Assembly (NCBI GenBank): GCA_016718505.1
Contig: JADKDE010000001.1
Span: forward strand, 827,501-891,500
Length of the DNA: 64,000 bases
Direction: 5' to 3'
From: Saprospiraceae bacterium
Lineage (GTDB): Bacteria > Bacteroidota > Bacteroidia > Chitinophagales > Saprospiraceae
Shown here: positions 8,316 through 18,668 of the stretch, piece by piece
Layout: the number at the start of each line of letters is the position of its first letter
Numbering within the stretch: position 1 is the first letter of the stretch
Position numbers and translations under genes: made by a program
Notes under the pieces: generated by a model
What the model was told of the DNA's origin: nothing
What the model saw: only the letters and a program-made list of their open reading frames with translations
The model's database searches: none

Positions 8316-11300
8316 ATGATCTACCCAACAAGGATTTTTAAGGCAAAAGACAAGCTAGCGTTAAAGTTATTTTTTGTCCTCTTTTGCCATTTGTTTTTGC
8401 AGACAGTTTTTTCTCAAAAGCCGTTGGTTTTTAGGGTTTATAATGAAGGCAATAATCTGACCGAAACGAATATTAATTGCATTTTCAAATCTACGAAAAA
8501 TGAAATGTGGATTGGTACTCCCAATGGTTTGATAAATTTTGATGGGGTGCATTTTACGCCTTTAGCTGAACATACCCAAAAAGATCAAAAACTAACACAT
8601 GATAACATCACCAGCCTCTGTGAAGATTCTGGAGGCAATTTATGGGTCACCACACAATTTGGTTTGAATAAAATCAATATTAAAAAGGGAACAATCGATA
8701 AATTCATTTCTAGTGAAAAACCCAGCGAGTCGTTTAATTCTAATTTTCTGCACTCAGTCATACAATTGGATAATCAGTTAGTAATTGCACAGGACAATCG
8801 CGGTCTTTTGATTTTTAACGAATCTTCCAATAAATTCAATGTTTTTAACTTTAGAAAATTTGCCGATAAATATTTTAAAAAACTCTACAAAAATATCAAT
8901 GGGATTTATCCAAAAAATAAGGACGAAGTATGGCTGATGTCCAATTTGGGACTTTTTAGTTATTGTTTTTCGCGCAATAGTTTTCAATATTATAAAAAAG
9001 AAGATCTAGATCTGTTCAATATCAGGGGATTTTGCGAAGACAAATCCTCGAATGTACTATGGTTGGGCTCTGAAAAATTGTACAAGTTCGAATTGAATGG
9101 AAATACGTTTTTAAGGATACCGTTTGACGCAATAAAAAATGGCAATATACAATGCTTGACAAAATATAGTGAGGATATTTTGCTGGTTGGAACTGAAAAA
9201 GGGCTTTTTGAATACAAAATAAGCAATAAATCTTGGAGAACTATCTCCAGCGAGGAAAATAAAGCCTCTAAAATTCCTTTTTGCAGTATAAAGTGTTTTT
9301 TTAAAGATGAAAATAATGTCATTTGGATTGGGACCAACAGAGGGATTTTTGAGCTAAACAAAGAGTATCAAAGGGATGAACCAATCTACAATCAAGCCCA
9401 TTTGTTTTCAAATTATGGTATTTATTTTTTTCCTAAAATGCTCAAAATCAATGATAACGAATTCTATGCATCAGGGGTCAACGATGCCACAGCGATTAAG
9501 GTGGATTATAAAAATGGAAACATCAAGAAAATATTTTACCCTTCAGAAAAGAATTTTTTTCAAACGATAAATGCCTATTCATTCGGAGATTCTATCCAAT
9601 TATTTCAGACGGAAAACAATGATTTAATTGAAAAGATTCAGGGGTCTGATAAGCTCAAGCTTTGGAAATTTAGCGATGCCATAAAAAAACATTTAAATTC
9701 CCAAATAACTGTTTTGTATGACGATGGCCGTGGGAAAATTTATATTGGAACTTTGAGAGAAAATCTTAGGATTTTTGATAAGAATACTAAAACATTCTCA
9801 GCTCCTTTAAATGAGAGCAATTTTAGAGAATCGGGCTTTCTCAGTATTCAAGTCGATGCCCATTCGAATTCATTGTTGCTAGGCTCGACCTCTTTTGGTT
9901 TGTGCCGCTATGATCCAATCAAGGACTCGCTTTTGCTTGTGTTTGAAGCCAATGAAAAGATAACCGATTTTACCATTTTGAACATATCCAAACTAGGCAA
10001 CAAACTTTTTTTTCCTTCCCAGCGCAAAGGGATTGGGTATAGTGATTTTCAGTTCAAACATCTAGGATTCATAAGTAGTAGGGATGGGCTGATCAGTAAT
10101 CAAATCAGAGATCTATGCAGTATCAGAGACAAATTGGCCATTTTATCTCGGAAAGGTATTTCTATATGGCAAAGCGGTGTGCCAGCACTCAATTTTGATC
10201 GACATTACGGACTAGAATTTGGTGATAATTACGGCGAAGTGGATTGCTTGAATGATTCAAAATTGTTTTTATCTTCCCAAAATAGCATTGATATTTTTGA
10301 TATCTCAATATTTAAAAATGATGCCAAGGAATTAAAAATTGATAGATTTTGGATTAATAATGAGCTAAAGGAAATGCCAGCAAATAGCGATATCAGCAAA
10401 CTTAATTTGGATTTTGATGAAAACTACTTGAAATGGCGCATTAATTTTCCCAATTTTACCCAAACCCAGCATTGTGAATTCCAGTTTCAGTTAGTAGGAT
10501 TCGACAAAGTGATGAAATCCCAAATAGGGAATAATTATTTTGAGTATCCTAATTTACCTCCTGGGTCATACCGATTCAAGGTCTCTGCGCGGGATTTTGT
10601 TGGAAATCTTAGCAAACAAACGGACGATTTTTCCATTGAAATTTCACCCCCATTTTACGAAACATGGTGGTTTAGATTGCTTTTCGCTGCGATCATTTTA
10701 GGGATAATCATAGGCTATTTTAAATTGAGAGAAAATCAAATAAAGCAAAAGGAAAAACTCAAAACACAGTTCAACGCAAAGGTCAGCGAGTTGGAAATGA
10801 ACGCTCTTAGAGCGCAGATGAACCCACATTTTGTGTTCAATTGTCTCAATTCTATCAATCGGTTGGTTCTATTCAAAAAAACGGATGCTGCCACGGATTA
10901 CTTGAATAAATTTTCAAAATTATTAAGAAAAGTCCTTGACAATTCTAGGTCAAATTTTATCTCATTGAAAGAAGAAATCAACACTTTGGATTTGTATCTT
11001 GAGATGGAAAAACTTCGTTTTGACCATAATTTTAGCTACAAAATAAATATTGACCCTAATTTGGAAATAGACGAAATACCCATGCCACCTATGTTGATCC
11101 AACCATTCGTGGAAAACTCGATATGGCACGGTCTTCAGCATAGCCAAAAAGAATCCAAAATTATAGAGCTTGACCTAAAAGACAAGGAAGGCATTCTCGT
11201 TATTTCGATACAAGACAATGGCATAGGTCGAGAGGCTTCCAAAAAAATCAAAGAACAAAGGCTAAATACCCACAAATCTCACGGATTGCAAGTGATCAAG

Positions 11301-11429
11301 GAGCGTGTGGAAATACTTCAAAATCTTTATCACTTGCAGATTGATATCGAAACCATAGATTTGCAAGGCGACGATATTCAAGGTACAAAAGTGATTATTA
11401 GAATTCCATTACACCAATTAAATTTATAG
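8316..11429 (+). CDS. LytS-type sensor histidine kinase with Reg_prop and Y_Y_Y sensor domains
   Basis: A 1037-residue membrane kinase. A signal/anchor segment (about 15-35) precedes two-component-propeller repeats (about 40-650, for example EMWIGTPNGLINFDG, NLWVTTQFGLNKI, VIWIGTNRGIFEL) and a Y_Y_Y beta-sandwich (about 690-775, SYRFKVSARDFVGN). A transmembrane helix (about 784-803) and a coiled linker follow. The His_kinase domain has QMNPHFVFNCLNSI (phospho-acceptor His at residue 838), then the ATP site with QDNGIGREA near 966. Only 3 nt separate it from the LytTR regulator gene. The periplasmic propeller suggests sensing of an extracellular ligand, perhaps a glycan or surface signal, and control of the downstream surface-protein genes; the target is inference. 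Confidence 0.88.
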   Translation: MIYPTRIFKAKDKLALKLFFVLFCHLFLQTVFSQKPLVFRVYNEGNNLTETNINCIFKSTKNEMWIGTPNGLINFDGVHFTPLAEHTQKDQKLTHDNITSLCEDSGGNLWVTTQFGLNKINIKKGTIDKFISSEKPSESFNSNFLHSVIQLDNQLVIAQDNRGLLIFNESSNKFNVFNFRKFADKYFKKLYKNINGIYPKNKDEVWLMSNLGLFSYCFSRNSFQYYKKEDLDLFNIRGFCEDKSSNVLWLGSEKLYKFELNGNTFLRIPFDAIKNGNIQCLTKYSEDILLVGTEKGLFEYKISNKSWRTISSEENKASKIPFCSIKCFFKDENNVIWIGTNRGIFELNKEYQRDEPIYNQAHLFSNYGIYFFPKMLKINDNEFYASGVNDATAIKVDYKNGNIKKIFYPSEKNFFQTINAYSFGDSIQLFQTENNDLIEKIQGSDKLKLWKFSDAIKKHLNSQITVLYDDGRGKIYIGTLRENLRIFDKNTKTFSAPLNESNFRESGFLSIQVDAHSNSLLLGSTSFGLCRYDPIKDSLLLVFEANEKITDFTILNISKLGNKLFFPSQRKGIGYSDFQFKHLGFISSRDGLISNQIRDLCSIRDKLAILSRKGISIWQSGVPALNFDRHYGLEFGDNYGEVDCLNDSKLFLSSQNSIDIFDISIFKNDAKELKIDRFWINNELKEMPANSDISKLNLDFDENYLKWRINFPNFTQTQHCEFQFQLVGFDKVMKSQIGNNYFEYPNLPPGSYRFKVSARDFVGNLSKQTDDFSIEISPPFYETWWFRLLFAAIILGIIIGYFKLRENQIKQKEKLKTQFNAKVSELEMNALRAQMNPHFVFNCLNSINRLVLFKKTDAATDYLNKFSKLLRKVLDNSRSNFISLKEEINTLDLYLEMEKLRFDHNFSYKINIDPNLEIDEIPMPPMLIQPFVENSIWHGLQHSQKESKIIELDLKDKEGILVISIQDNGIGREASKKIKEQRLNTHKSHGLQVIKERVEILQNLYHLQIDIETIDLQGDDIQGTKVIIRIPLHQLNL

Positions 11430-11432
11430 AAT

Positions 11433-12182
11433 ATGATTCGGGCTATTATTATTGATGATGAGAAACATTGTATTGATGTATTACAACATTTGATCGCGAG
11501 ACATTGTCCGCAGATTGATTTGATTGGGATGTTCAGCGACCCATTGGATGCCCTTTTGTTTTTGAAGGAAACAAGGGTCGATTTGATATTTACAGACATC
11601 GAAATGCCCAATTTGTCGGGTTTTGATTTGTTAAAAAAACTAGGACCGACCCCAGCAAAAATCATTTTTACAACGGCCTACAATCAGTATGCTTTGGAGG
11701 CATTTAAATTCAGTGCCGTTGATTATTTGTTGAAGCCGATTGGTGCTGATGATTTGATGGCTGCAGTCGATAAGCTGGTGCCTGGAAAAAACTATGGTTT
11801 GGGTCAAGAACAAATAGATATGATGTTGCGATTCGGCAAAGAACCAAACCACAAACCCAAAAAAATAGCCCTTGCGACGCTTGAATCTCTAGAATTCGTA
11901 GAGATAGATAATATCATTTATTGTCAGTCAGACAAGAGTTATACCTATGTCTATATGAAGGGAAATAAACGCCTCCTTTTGTCAAAAAATCTCAAGGATT
12001 TGGACGATGTTTTGTCTCCCTGTGGATTTTTTAGGATCCATAATTCTTTCCTCATTAATTTGGATTATGTAGTAAAATATATAAAGGGAGATGGCGGTTT
12101 TGTCAAGCTTACAGAAGGCGAAGAAATTCCCGTTTCACGCCTTAAAAAGCACCAGTTTTTAGAGATGATCACCGTTATTTGA
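11433..12182 (+). CDS. LytTR-family response regulator
   Basis: A 249-residue two-domain regulator. The receiver domain (1-120) has acidic residues D8/D9, the phospho-acceptor Asp at 55 (IFTDIEMPN), TTAYNQYALEAF and the conserved Lys at 101 (YLLKPI). The C-terminal LytTR DNA-binding domain (about 145-248) includes CQSDKSYTYVY, FFRIHNSFLIN and VSRLKK. It is cotranscribed with the LytS-type kinase 3 nt upstream. This pairing is the standard LytS/LytR arrangement. The closest candidate target is the barrel/TANFOR/FN3 run starting at 12293, which has its own promoter box at 12257. Confidence 0.93.
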   Translation: MIRAIIIDDEKHCIDVLQHLIARHCPQIDLIGMFSDPLDALLFLKETRVDLIFTDIEMPNLSGFDLLKKLGPTPAKIIFTTAYNQYALEAFKFSAVDYLLKPIGADDLMAAVDKLVPGKNYGLGQEQIDMMLRFGKEPNHKPKKIALATLESLEFVEIDNIIYCQSDKSYTYVYMKGNKRLLLSKNLKDLDDVLSPCGFFRIHNSFLINLDYVVKYIKGDGGFVKLTEGEEIPVSRLKKHQFLEMITVI

Positions 12183-12256
12183 TTAATTTTTACACCCATT
12201 TGTTGGTTCATTATCACCGATTGTGGTTTTGAATAAATCGCTTACATATTTAGGAA

Positions 12257-12264
12257 TACTTTTG
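12257..12264 (+). promoter_or_regulatory. Bacteroidota -7 box TACTTTTG before the surface-protein run
   Basis: TACTTTTG matches TAnnTTTG and lies 29 nt before the ATG at 12293. A TTTG at 12228-12231 could be a loose -33 element, though its spacing is longer than usual. Confidence 0.45.
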
Positions 12265-12292
12265 AAAGTAATATTAAAAAGTTGGCTAATTA

Positions 12293-14044
12293 ATGCCCCG
12301 AAATATGAAGCATCGCATAGTAATAATTTGTTTGTGGATTTTCGTCTCAGGACTTAAAGCCCAAGATTTAGAAAATCTGAATCCTAAGAACAATTTTGAA
12401 TGGGGCTTCCGAACTTCTCTCAGCGCACAGTTTTACAAAAACCTTGGTAAAACCGATCAACGACAGAATCCATTTTTCTTTACTTATAACCTCCAACCTG
12501 TAGTCGGAATCTATGGATTTTATCTTCCCTTTTCGCTCGTCATCGCAAAAAATAGTTTTGATGTAGAAGGAAAATTTCAAAGATTTTCTCTTTCCCCATA
12601 TTACAAATGGGCAAAATTACACTTAGGAAATACAAACCTAAGCTTGTCCGAATATTGCTTGACAGGGCAAAATATCGAAGGGGCGGGCCTTGAATTGAGC
12701 CCCAAAGGATTGCGATTCGCTTTTGTCATGGGTCGTTTTAATAAATCCATCTTCATTGATTCATTGTCTGAAAGTTATGAAAACAGGCCATCGGCATTCA
12801 CCCGAAAGGGATATGCTGCCAAAGTTGGATTTGGAAATTCTAACAATTTTTTTGACATCAATTATCTCAAAGCGAAAGATGATGAAAATTCTTTGGCATA
12901 CTACAATCCAAATACTTCTAGGGCACCCGCAGAAAATGCGGTGGTAGATTTTGCTGGACAAGTAAAAATTTTCCAAAATTTAACGGTCAAAGGCGAAGTT
13001 GCCGCCAGTGTTTACAATAGAAACAATCTAAGTGAAAATCTAGAGTTTGACAGTTTATCTCCTTCACAAACCAATGCAATAGATAAGTTTTTTTCTAAGA
13101 TCATGCCACTCAAAAACAGCTCCCAACTAAATTTTGCCATGAATGGTGGATTTCTATTGGCTTATCCCAATTGGGATATCGGTGCAACTTACAAGAAAAT
13201 CGATCCCGAATACAAATCATTGGGTACTTTTTATATGGCCACAGATATCGAAGAATATTTAGCCAATTTGAGGGTTAGTTTATTACAAGGAAAATTGAAT
13301 CTCAGTGGCAATGGCGGAACCCAAAGAAATAATCTGTCCAAGACGATGTTGGTTGAAGATAAACGCCTAATTTATAGTTTTGATATAAATAGCACTCCTT
13401 TACCAAGCATTTCCTTTGGTTTGAATTTTGGGAATTTTGGCACCAAGCAAATAGCCGTCAGAACAGGTCTGATTGATTCCTTCGGATTGGCTTCTACCAG
13501 CAGAAATTTATCATTTTTTGCTACAATTGGTCTCGACAAAGCAAAAAAGAACATGGTCAATTTAAATTTTTCCCAACAAAATACAAAAATCATAGCGGGC
13601 CTGTCCTCATTGCCTCAAAAGAATAATTCTAGCCAAATTGTGGTTTCCTACTCGCGACAAATAGGCGATCAAAGCTTCGGTGGAACATTTGGATTCAACC
13701 AAAATAAATTCGATGAAGCCAACCAACAAAAGATGATAACCGCAGGTGTAACTCATGGCTATTCACCACAAAAAGGCAAGTTGTCCAATCAGGCCAATTT
13801 GAATTTTAGCCTGAACAATTTTAATGGGGCTTTCCAAGGATTCACCATAGCTGGGAATAGCTTAGCAAATTTTAAAGTAGATAAAATGCAACAAATGAGC
13901 GCAAACCTCATGGTCTCCTATACCGTAGGAGCCCCATCCTACGATGGCACCGACACAAAGATCAACTTCGGAGAGTTTCTACTCTCTGTCAATTATAATC
14001 TCAATTACAAAGGAAAGAAAAACAAGAAAAATGAAAAAAATTAA
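12293..14044 (+). CDS. Outer-membrane beta-barrel-like protein of the TANFOR locus
   Basis: A 583-residue exported protein; translation may instead begin at Met 5 (12305), which gives a tidier signal peptide ending SGLKAQ. The rest is alternating polar/hydrophobic strands rich in Asn, Gly and aromatic residues (FSLSPYYKWAKLHLG, FGFNQNKF, LLSVNYNLNYKGKK), consistent with an outer-membrane beta-barrel. It ends in a Lys/Asn-rich stretch. I do not recognise a named family. The next gene starts inside its last 14 nt, so the two are probably translationally coupled. Its place before a giant surface protein suggests an outer-membrane partner or platform. Confidence 0.65.
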   Translation: MPRNMKHRIVIICLWIFVSGLKAQDLENLNPKNNFEWGFRTSLSAQFYKNLGKTDQRQNPFFFTYNLQPVVGIYGFYLPFSLVIAKNSFDVEGKFQRFSLSPYYKWAKLHLGNTNLSLSEYCLTGQNIEGAGLELSPKGLRFAFVMGRFNKSIFIDSLSESYENRPSAFTRKGYAAKVGFGNSNNFFDINYLKAKDDENSLAYYNPNTSRAPAENAVVDFAGQVKIFQNLTVKGEVAASVYNRNNLSENLEFDSLSPSQTNAIDKFFSKIMPLKNSSQLNFAMNGGFLLAYPNWDIGATYKKIDPEYKSLGTFYMATDIEEYLANLRVSLLQGKLNLSGNGGTQRNNLSKTMLVEDKRLIYSFDINSTPLPSISFGLNFGNFGTKQIAVRTGLIDSFGLASTSRNLSFFATIGLDKAKKNMVNLNFSQQNTKIIAGLSSLPQKNNSSQIVVSYSRQIGDQSFGGTFGFNQNKFDEANQQKMITAGVTHGYSPQKGKLSNQANLNFSLNNFNGAFQGFTIAGNSLANFKVDKMQQMSANLMVSYTVGAPSYDGTDTKINFGEFLLSVNYNLNYKGKKNKKNEKN

Positions 14045-16907
14045 ATCCCTCCTTTCGCTTTTTGCTTGGTTTTTGGTGCTGATGAGTGGATTCAGCCAAC
14101 CACTTCAGGTAAATTTGAATATCAATCCACCATATTCTCCGTTCCTGAACGATTATCTCAGCATGCAAGGGAATACCTTCATGTCGGTAACCAATTCTAC
14201 CCCATTGAATGAATCTATCAAGTTTCATCTCACCTTGACTTCTACCAATGGCATTTCCATTACCACGAAGCCAGGTTTTACAGTTGGGAATCCAGCAATA
14301 GTGCCTGGGAATAGGACGATCCAGGTGCGTGGACTTTTGGGTGGATCTAGCGTCTTTGAAGAAGGGGATTATGATTTAAACTTGGGTCAGTATGACAAAG
14401 AACAACTCCTGAGGCTTGGTCTTCTGCCAGAGGGAACATATACTTTGTGTATCAAAGCCTTGGATAATACCACGGACGAAGTCTTATCCCAGACCGTGTG
14501 TCGTCAGTTTAATATAAGATACTCGAGGCCTCCTCAAACCATTTTGCCAGCCTGTGCCTCGAATGTCAATTACTCCCAACTTTATGGACCCAACTTCCAA
14601 TGGACGCCTACTATAGGATTGCCAGGAAGCAACATTGTTTATGATTTATACATCCTTCAAAAACAAGACGGTGTAAGGCTTGAGGATGCCCTTAATGCTG
14701 CGATCCGATTTGGCCAAGGCAACCCAATCATCCAAAGGAATCTTGCCACTACAAGTTTTTCTTTCAATTCTATGAATGGCCTTCTGCCACAAGGGGAGTA
14801 CATTTATGCGATCAAAGCAAAAGATTTAAACAATAAAGCCTATATAACCAACCAAGGCATCAGCAATTTTTGCAAATTTAAATATGGAAATGCTGGTGGA
14901 GGCGGCAATGACAATACCATCATTGGAGGCTTTAATAGCTCTAACTTAATATCATATAGCTTACCTCTGAATTCTTGTAGTTGCACTCTGGCGATGCCGA
15001 GCACCAACACGACCGCCAACAGCCAATTGTCAGTAAGTCAAGGCTTTACCGCTGCTAGTTTTAGTGTGGCGATAAGTCAAGTGACGGTGGGCGCATCGGG
15101 ACTAGCGAGTGGGGAAGGAACCGTCCAGCTTCCTTTGGCCAACAGCAACTTGGTACCGCTGCGAGTGAGATTTGACTCCGTTGTGGTCAACAGCGAATTC
15201 AAGATGTTCAAGGGTAAAGTTGTAGCGCTCAAAAATTCGGAAGCTCCTTCATTTTTACCCAATTCGAATAGTCCCAATTCTATTCTTCCGACCACACCTT
15301 CGGGCATTGACCAGTTGGAAGACTATCTATCTTATCCAGGAAGGGTGATCGAAGGTGTTCAAAGTTATGGAAATAGCATAGGATTCGAAATGCCTTTGGG
15401 CTATCAATTGTCCAGTTCTCCGTATTTGATGGCATTCACAGATTTGCGAATTTATCCCCAATTAAGCGTTTTTGATGCCTTGGCGATTTTGCCCATTCCC
15501 GAGATGTTGAACGATGGAAGATTGGTATTTTCTGTTTCAAATCAATGCGTAAACAGTTCTCAATTTTGTACAGGTGGCAAAATGTTTTTGGCTGAGGATA
15601 TAGCCATTCCAGGGCTTAATGCGACGGTAAAAGCCAGTCAGCCCAACGCACTTATCGGTACATATGTTAAATACAGCAGCAAAGGTTTTGATACGTTTAA
15701 TTTGCATATATTTCAGCAAATACCGGGCCTCAAGAAGAAGGCGAACAATCAACCGATGGTTGTGGATTTTATAGCCCATGCCACCGATTGGTCTGATTGG
15801 ATAGCAGAATTATCTTTTGATCCCTTTTATATCGATGGTCTGCAAGATTTTGTTTTTAAATTGCCAGCTGCAAAAAAATTATATTTTGATAAATCATCCA
15901 GCCGAAATGTGGCAAAATCTTTCTTCAATACCCCATTCAGTAGCGGTGATCCAGCCGACCAGGCCATTCCTGTAAATCTAGTTACTTGGGAGGGTTTTTA
16001 TTTTGAGGCTTTTGAAATACAAATGCCAGGAGCACTGAATTTTGGTAATAATCAACCTTTGGTAGTCACCGCAGAAAATATGATTTTTGACGACGGCCTT
16101 AGTTGCAAATTATTAATTAAAGATATCTTCAATTTTGGGGATCGTAAAAAGGAAGGTTGGCAATTTTCGCTAGATACTGTCAAGCTTAGCTTTTTCAAGA
16201 ATGCCATGAAATCGGGCTATATGGGAGGGCAACTGTCCTTGCCATTGGATGCAAATAGCACATTAGGATTTGCAGGGTCATTCCAAAGGGTAAACGGTAT
16301 GACCAACTATCAATTCAATGTTAGACCCAAGAATGATCTCCACGTAGATATTTGGGCAGCAGATTTGGTGTTGGGTTCAGACTCATATTTCAACCTGACC
16401 TATGGCAGCCCGGGGCAAAATGCCACCAACGCCAACCAAGAGCTCAATGCCGAGGGCAATATACACGCATGGATTGAAATTTCGATCTCTGACAAACCTA
16501 CGATTGCTCTACGGGCCATAGAAGTCCAAAATTTATTGTTTACCACCGTAGGCGACGAAGTAGTCAATAAAGACAATCTATGGATTGGCATATTTGGCAA
16601 TACTGTCTATGGCAATCAACAAGGCAATAACCCACCCATGGGCGGCGGTGGAGGTCCCAACTTCTTAGCCGAAGATGGTTACGGATATGGGGCTGCAGGA
16701 AGCGATGATGATAGCTCGATGGGTTCCTTCCCTCTTTCTCTAGGCATTACACCTATAGTTGTTCCAGTTGGCGGTGGTGCTAATGCTGGTGGATTCAAAT
16801 TTGATGCAAGACTCCAAATTGCAGAAATAGAGGTCCTTCCAACTGCGACTGTCGGGTTTTCCATAACGGGTTTTATAAAATTAACATCCCAACAACTCCA
16901 AAATTGA
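14031..16907 (+). CDS. TANFOR-like surface protein, intact N-terminal part
   Basis: A 958-residue open segment starting at ATG 14031, 14 nt inside the preceding gene; a frame continues upstream, but MKKIKSLLSLFAWFL is a clear signal peptide. The N-terminal 290 residues resemble the TANFOR domain as I remember it: NPPYSPFLNDYL, LLPEGTYTLCIKALD, then PACAS and FQWTP. This is a guess from memory, not a search. Later regions are beta-rich, with a Gly-rich turn near 870 (PMGGGGGP). The segment ends at an in-frame TGA, after which coding continues in the same frame to 17118. Confidence 0.7.
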   Translation: MKKIKSLLSLFAWFLVLMSGFSQPLQVNLNINPPYSPFLNDYLSMQGNTFMSVTNSTPLNESIKFHLTLTSTNGISITTKPGFTVGNPAIVPGNRTIQVRGLLGGSSVFEEGDYDLNLGQYDKEQLLRLGLLPEGTYTLCIKALDNTTDEVLSQTVCRQFNIRYSRPPQTILPACASNVNYSQLYGPNFQWTPTIGLPGSNIVYDLYILQKQDGVRLEDALNAAIRFGQGNPIIQRNLATTSFSFNSMNGLLPQGEYIYAIKAKDLNNKAYITNQGISNFCKFKYGNAGGGGNDNTIIGGFNSSNLISYSLPLNSCSCTLAMPSTNTTANSQLSVSQGFTAASFSVAISQVTVGASGLASGEGTVQLPLANSNLVPLRVRFDSVVVNSEFKMFKGKVVALKNSEAPSFLPNSNSPNSILPTTPSGIDQLEDYLSYPGRVIEGVQSYGNSIGFEMPLGYQLSSSPYLMAFTDLRIYPQLSVFDALAILPIPEMLNDGRLVFSVSNQCVNSSQFCTGGKMFLAEDIAIPGLNATVKASQPNALIGTYVKYSSKGFDTFNLHIFQQIPGLKKKANNQPMVVDFIAHATDWSDWIAELSFDPFYIDGLQDFVFKLPAAKKLYFDKSSSRNVAKSFFNTPFSSGDPADQAIPVNLVTWEGFYFEAFEIQMPGALNFGNNQPLVVTAENMIFDDGLSCKLLIKDIFNFGDRKKEGWQFSLDTVKLSFFKNAMKSGYMGGQLSLPLDANSTLGFAGSFQRVNGMTNYQFNVRPKNDLHVDIWAADLVLGSDSYFNLTYGSPGQNATNANQELNAEGNIHAWIEISISDKPTIALRAIEVQNLLFTTVGDEVVNKDNLWIGIFGNTVYGNQQGNNPPMGGGGGPNFLAEDGYGYGAAGSDDDSSMGSFPLSLGITPIVVPVGGGANAGGFKFDARLQIAEIEVLPTATVGFSITGFIKLTSQQLQN

Positions 16908-17079
16908 ACCCCCAAGATAAATAGTGTAGTCATTCAAGATGGAAATCTGGGCTTTGCGACCATCGAAGAAGGAAAAATAGTCTTTTTAAGAGATGGGCTT
17001 GGTGGTCAGGATAAATGGGGAGAAGGGATTTCTGGGTCATTGAAAGTTACCTTTTTACAAAATATGTCCGCCCAGATGA

Positions 17080-18123
17080 ATGTTATTTTTGGAAAAACAT
17101 CTGGTAACAGTGGGTTTTAGGTATTTTGGATTGGACGCCAGAGTCATGTTTGGGGACAAAGGACCGATTATCGGAGGGATGTTGAGATGGACAGGCATAG
17201 GCGGAGGTTTTTATTGGAATTTGGCGCAAAGAACACCAATACCCATAGGGATTGCTGCGATGGATAAAAATCTTGCCCTGCACGAGGTCCTTACACCTAG
17301 TGATGGTACTGCTAGTTTAAAGCTCGAAGTTATGATGTCCAGCACCGATGGAAAAGTCCTCAATGCACTGGGTACAATCACCATTGTCATAGATGACGGG
17401 TCTCTGCATTCTCTAAGCATTAATGTAAAGGGCGTGATGTTTGCCACAGATCCTGCCGCATTAGACGAAGCACCCGCCAAGTTTGAAGCTACAATTGAAT
17501 ACGTTTTTCCGGATAGAACATTCAGTGCAGACGCTACTGTAAGTATAAACTTCAATGAAGGACTAGTTACTGGTCAAGCCACGATGTCGATATTGATAAG
17601 TCCCGATGCTTGGCATTTTAAGATTGGAGAATTCAGTAAGTCCACTGATCCTAATTTAGGTACTTTCCTTAGATTGAATGCAACAATAGCCACGATTGAC
17701 CTATCAGCTTATTTTTACGTCGGCAATGACGCTGGAAGTATTCCCGAAAGATTACAGGAAGTATTAGCTCAGATTAGTGATGGTCCCCCAGGAGAAGTCT
17801 CCGGTGTGATGATGGGGGCGGCCTTTGAGGCTAAATCTAATCTAAAGTTTTTGGTATTTTATTTAAACTTAGAAGCTCATGCCTCATTTGATTTGGCTTT
17901 TATTGATATTACTAAAGAATGCGCGGATAGAGATATGGGGGTCAATAAATTTTACGCACTTGGAGCCATCAACGTGGGTGGATCCGCATCTTTTGGTTTA
18001 GAGCTGGATTTAGGGTTTATTGAGGGAAGGTTCGAGGCAGGAAGTATTTCTTTTGACGCGGGCATGAAGTACGGCGGTCCTAATCCTACGTTTATGGAAG
18101 GGGTGGATAAGAGCAAGTTTTAG
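17080..18123 (+). CDS. TANFOR-like surface protein, fragment 2
   Basis: An open segment of 347 codons beginning inside the coding region. Its first in-frame residues overlap the tail of the previous frame, which reads on to TAG 17118-17120. Beta-rich, with GPIIGGMLRWTGIGGGFYWN and long amphipathic strands (SADATVSINFNEGLVTGQ). It is not an independent gene: no promoter or signal peptide is seen, and the shift is explained by one extra T at 17115-17118. Confidence 0.6.
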   Translation: MLFLEKHLVTVGFRYFGLDARVMFGDKGPIIGGMLRWTGIGGGFYWNLAQRTPIPIGIAAMDKNLALHEVLTPSDGTASLKLEVMMSSTDGKVLNALGTITIVIDDGSLHSLSINVKGVMFATDPAALDEAPAKFEATIEYVFPDRTFSADATVSINFNEGLVTGQATMSILISPDAWHFKIGEFSKSTDPNLGTFLRLNATIATIDLSAYFYVGNDAGSIPERLQEVLAQISDGPPGEVSGVMMGAAFEAKSNLKFLVFYLNLEAHASFDLAFIDITKECADRDMGVNKFYALGAINVGGSASFGLELDLGFIEGRFEAGSISFDAGMKYGGPNPTFMEGVDKSKF

Positions 18124-18127
18124 TATT

Positions 18128-18643
18128 TTGGAGGGATTGATATCAGGTACCATGAATTTCCATGCCAAATACGAGCCTGAGGGCAGAGGCGAAGTTTGCG
18201 CTCAACCCATGAATCCTTTTTCCGGGATGCCGCTGATAGATAAAATCGTCCCCGAATCTGCATCTGAGGATGACAAAGTTACGATAGCCTCTAATATCCA
18301 CGTCACTTCCAATTATGACATTTCAAAGACGTACTTTCTTAGAGTTTTGGATATGGGAGATGGAGAATCAATGCCAGTTGAACGCGACGTTCAAGTAAGA
18401 ATTATCTTGTCTGATATCAAAGTAAAACCAAAGGGCAAACCCGCCTTTATCCATACAGGATCAACCATAAATACTACACAAGGTTCGGTTACTACTACCA
18501 ATATGCATATCAATGGTCATACGGCTGCTATCATCGAGAACAAACATACCGATGGTTTCGATGGCTTGCGAATCAATTCAGAGTACAATGTATCGGTAAC
18601 TGCTCATGGGTATGTGAGGAGAAATAATGGTCAAGTTTCGTAA
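18128..18643 (+). CDS. TANFOR-like surface protein, fragment 3
   Basis: An open segment of about 170 codons whose first codon is TTG, not a convincing start. It joins fragment 2 as KF-SILEGLISGTMNF once one T is removed at 18118-18121. Contains CAQPMNPFSGMPLID and a beta-rich stretch ending VTAHGYVRRNNGQV. It leads into fragment 4 if one T (18636-18638) and one A (18652-18653) are added. Confidence 0.55.
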   Translation: MEGLISGTMNFHAKYEPEGRGEVCAQPMNPFSGMPLIDKIVPESASEDDKVTIASNIHVTSNYDISKTYFLRVLDMGDGESMPVERDVQVRIILSDIKVKPKGKPAFIHTGSTINTTQGSVTTTNMHINGHTAAIIENKHTDGFDGLRINSEYNVSVTAHGYVRRNNGQVS

Positions 18644-18668
18644 AAGTAAATAAGCTTCACAGTCCGAG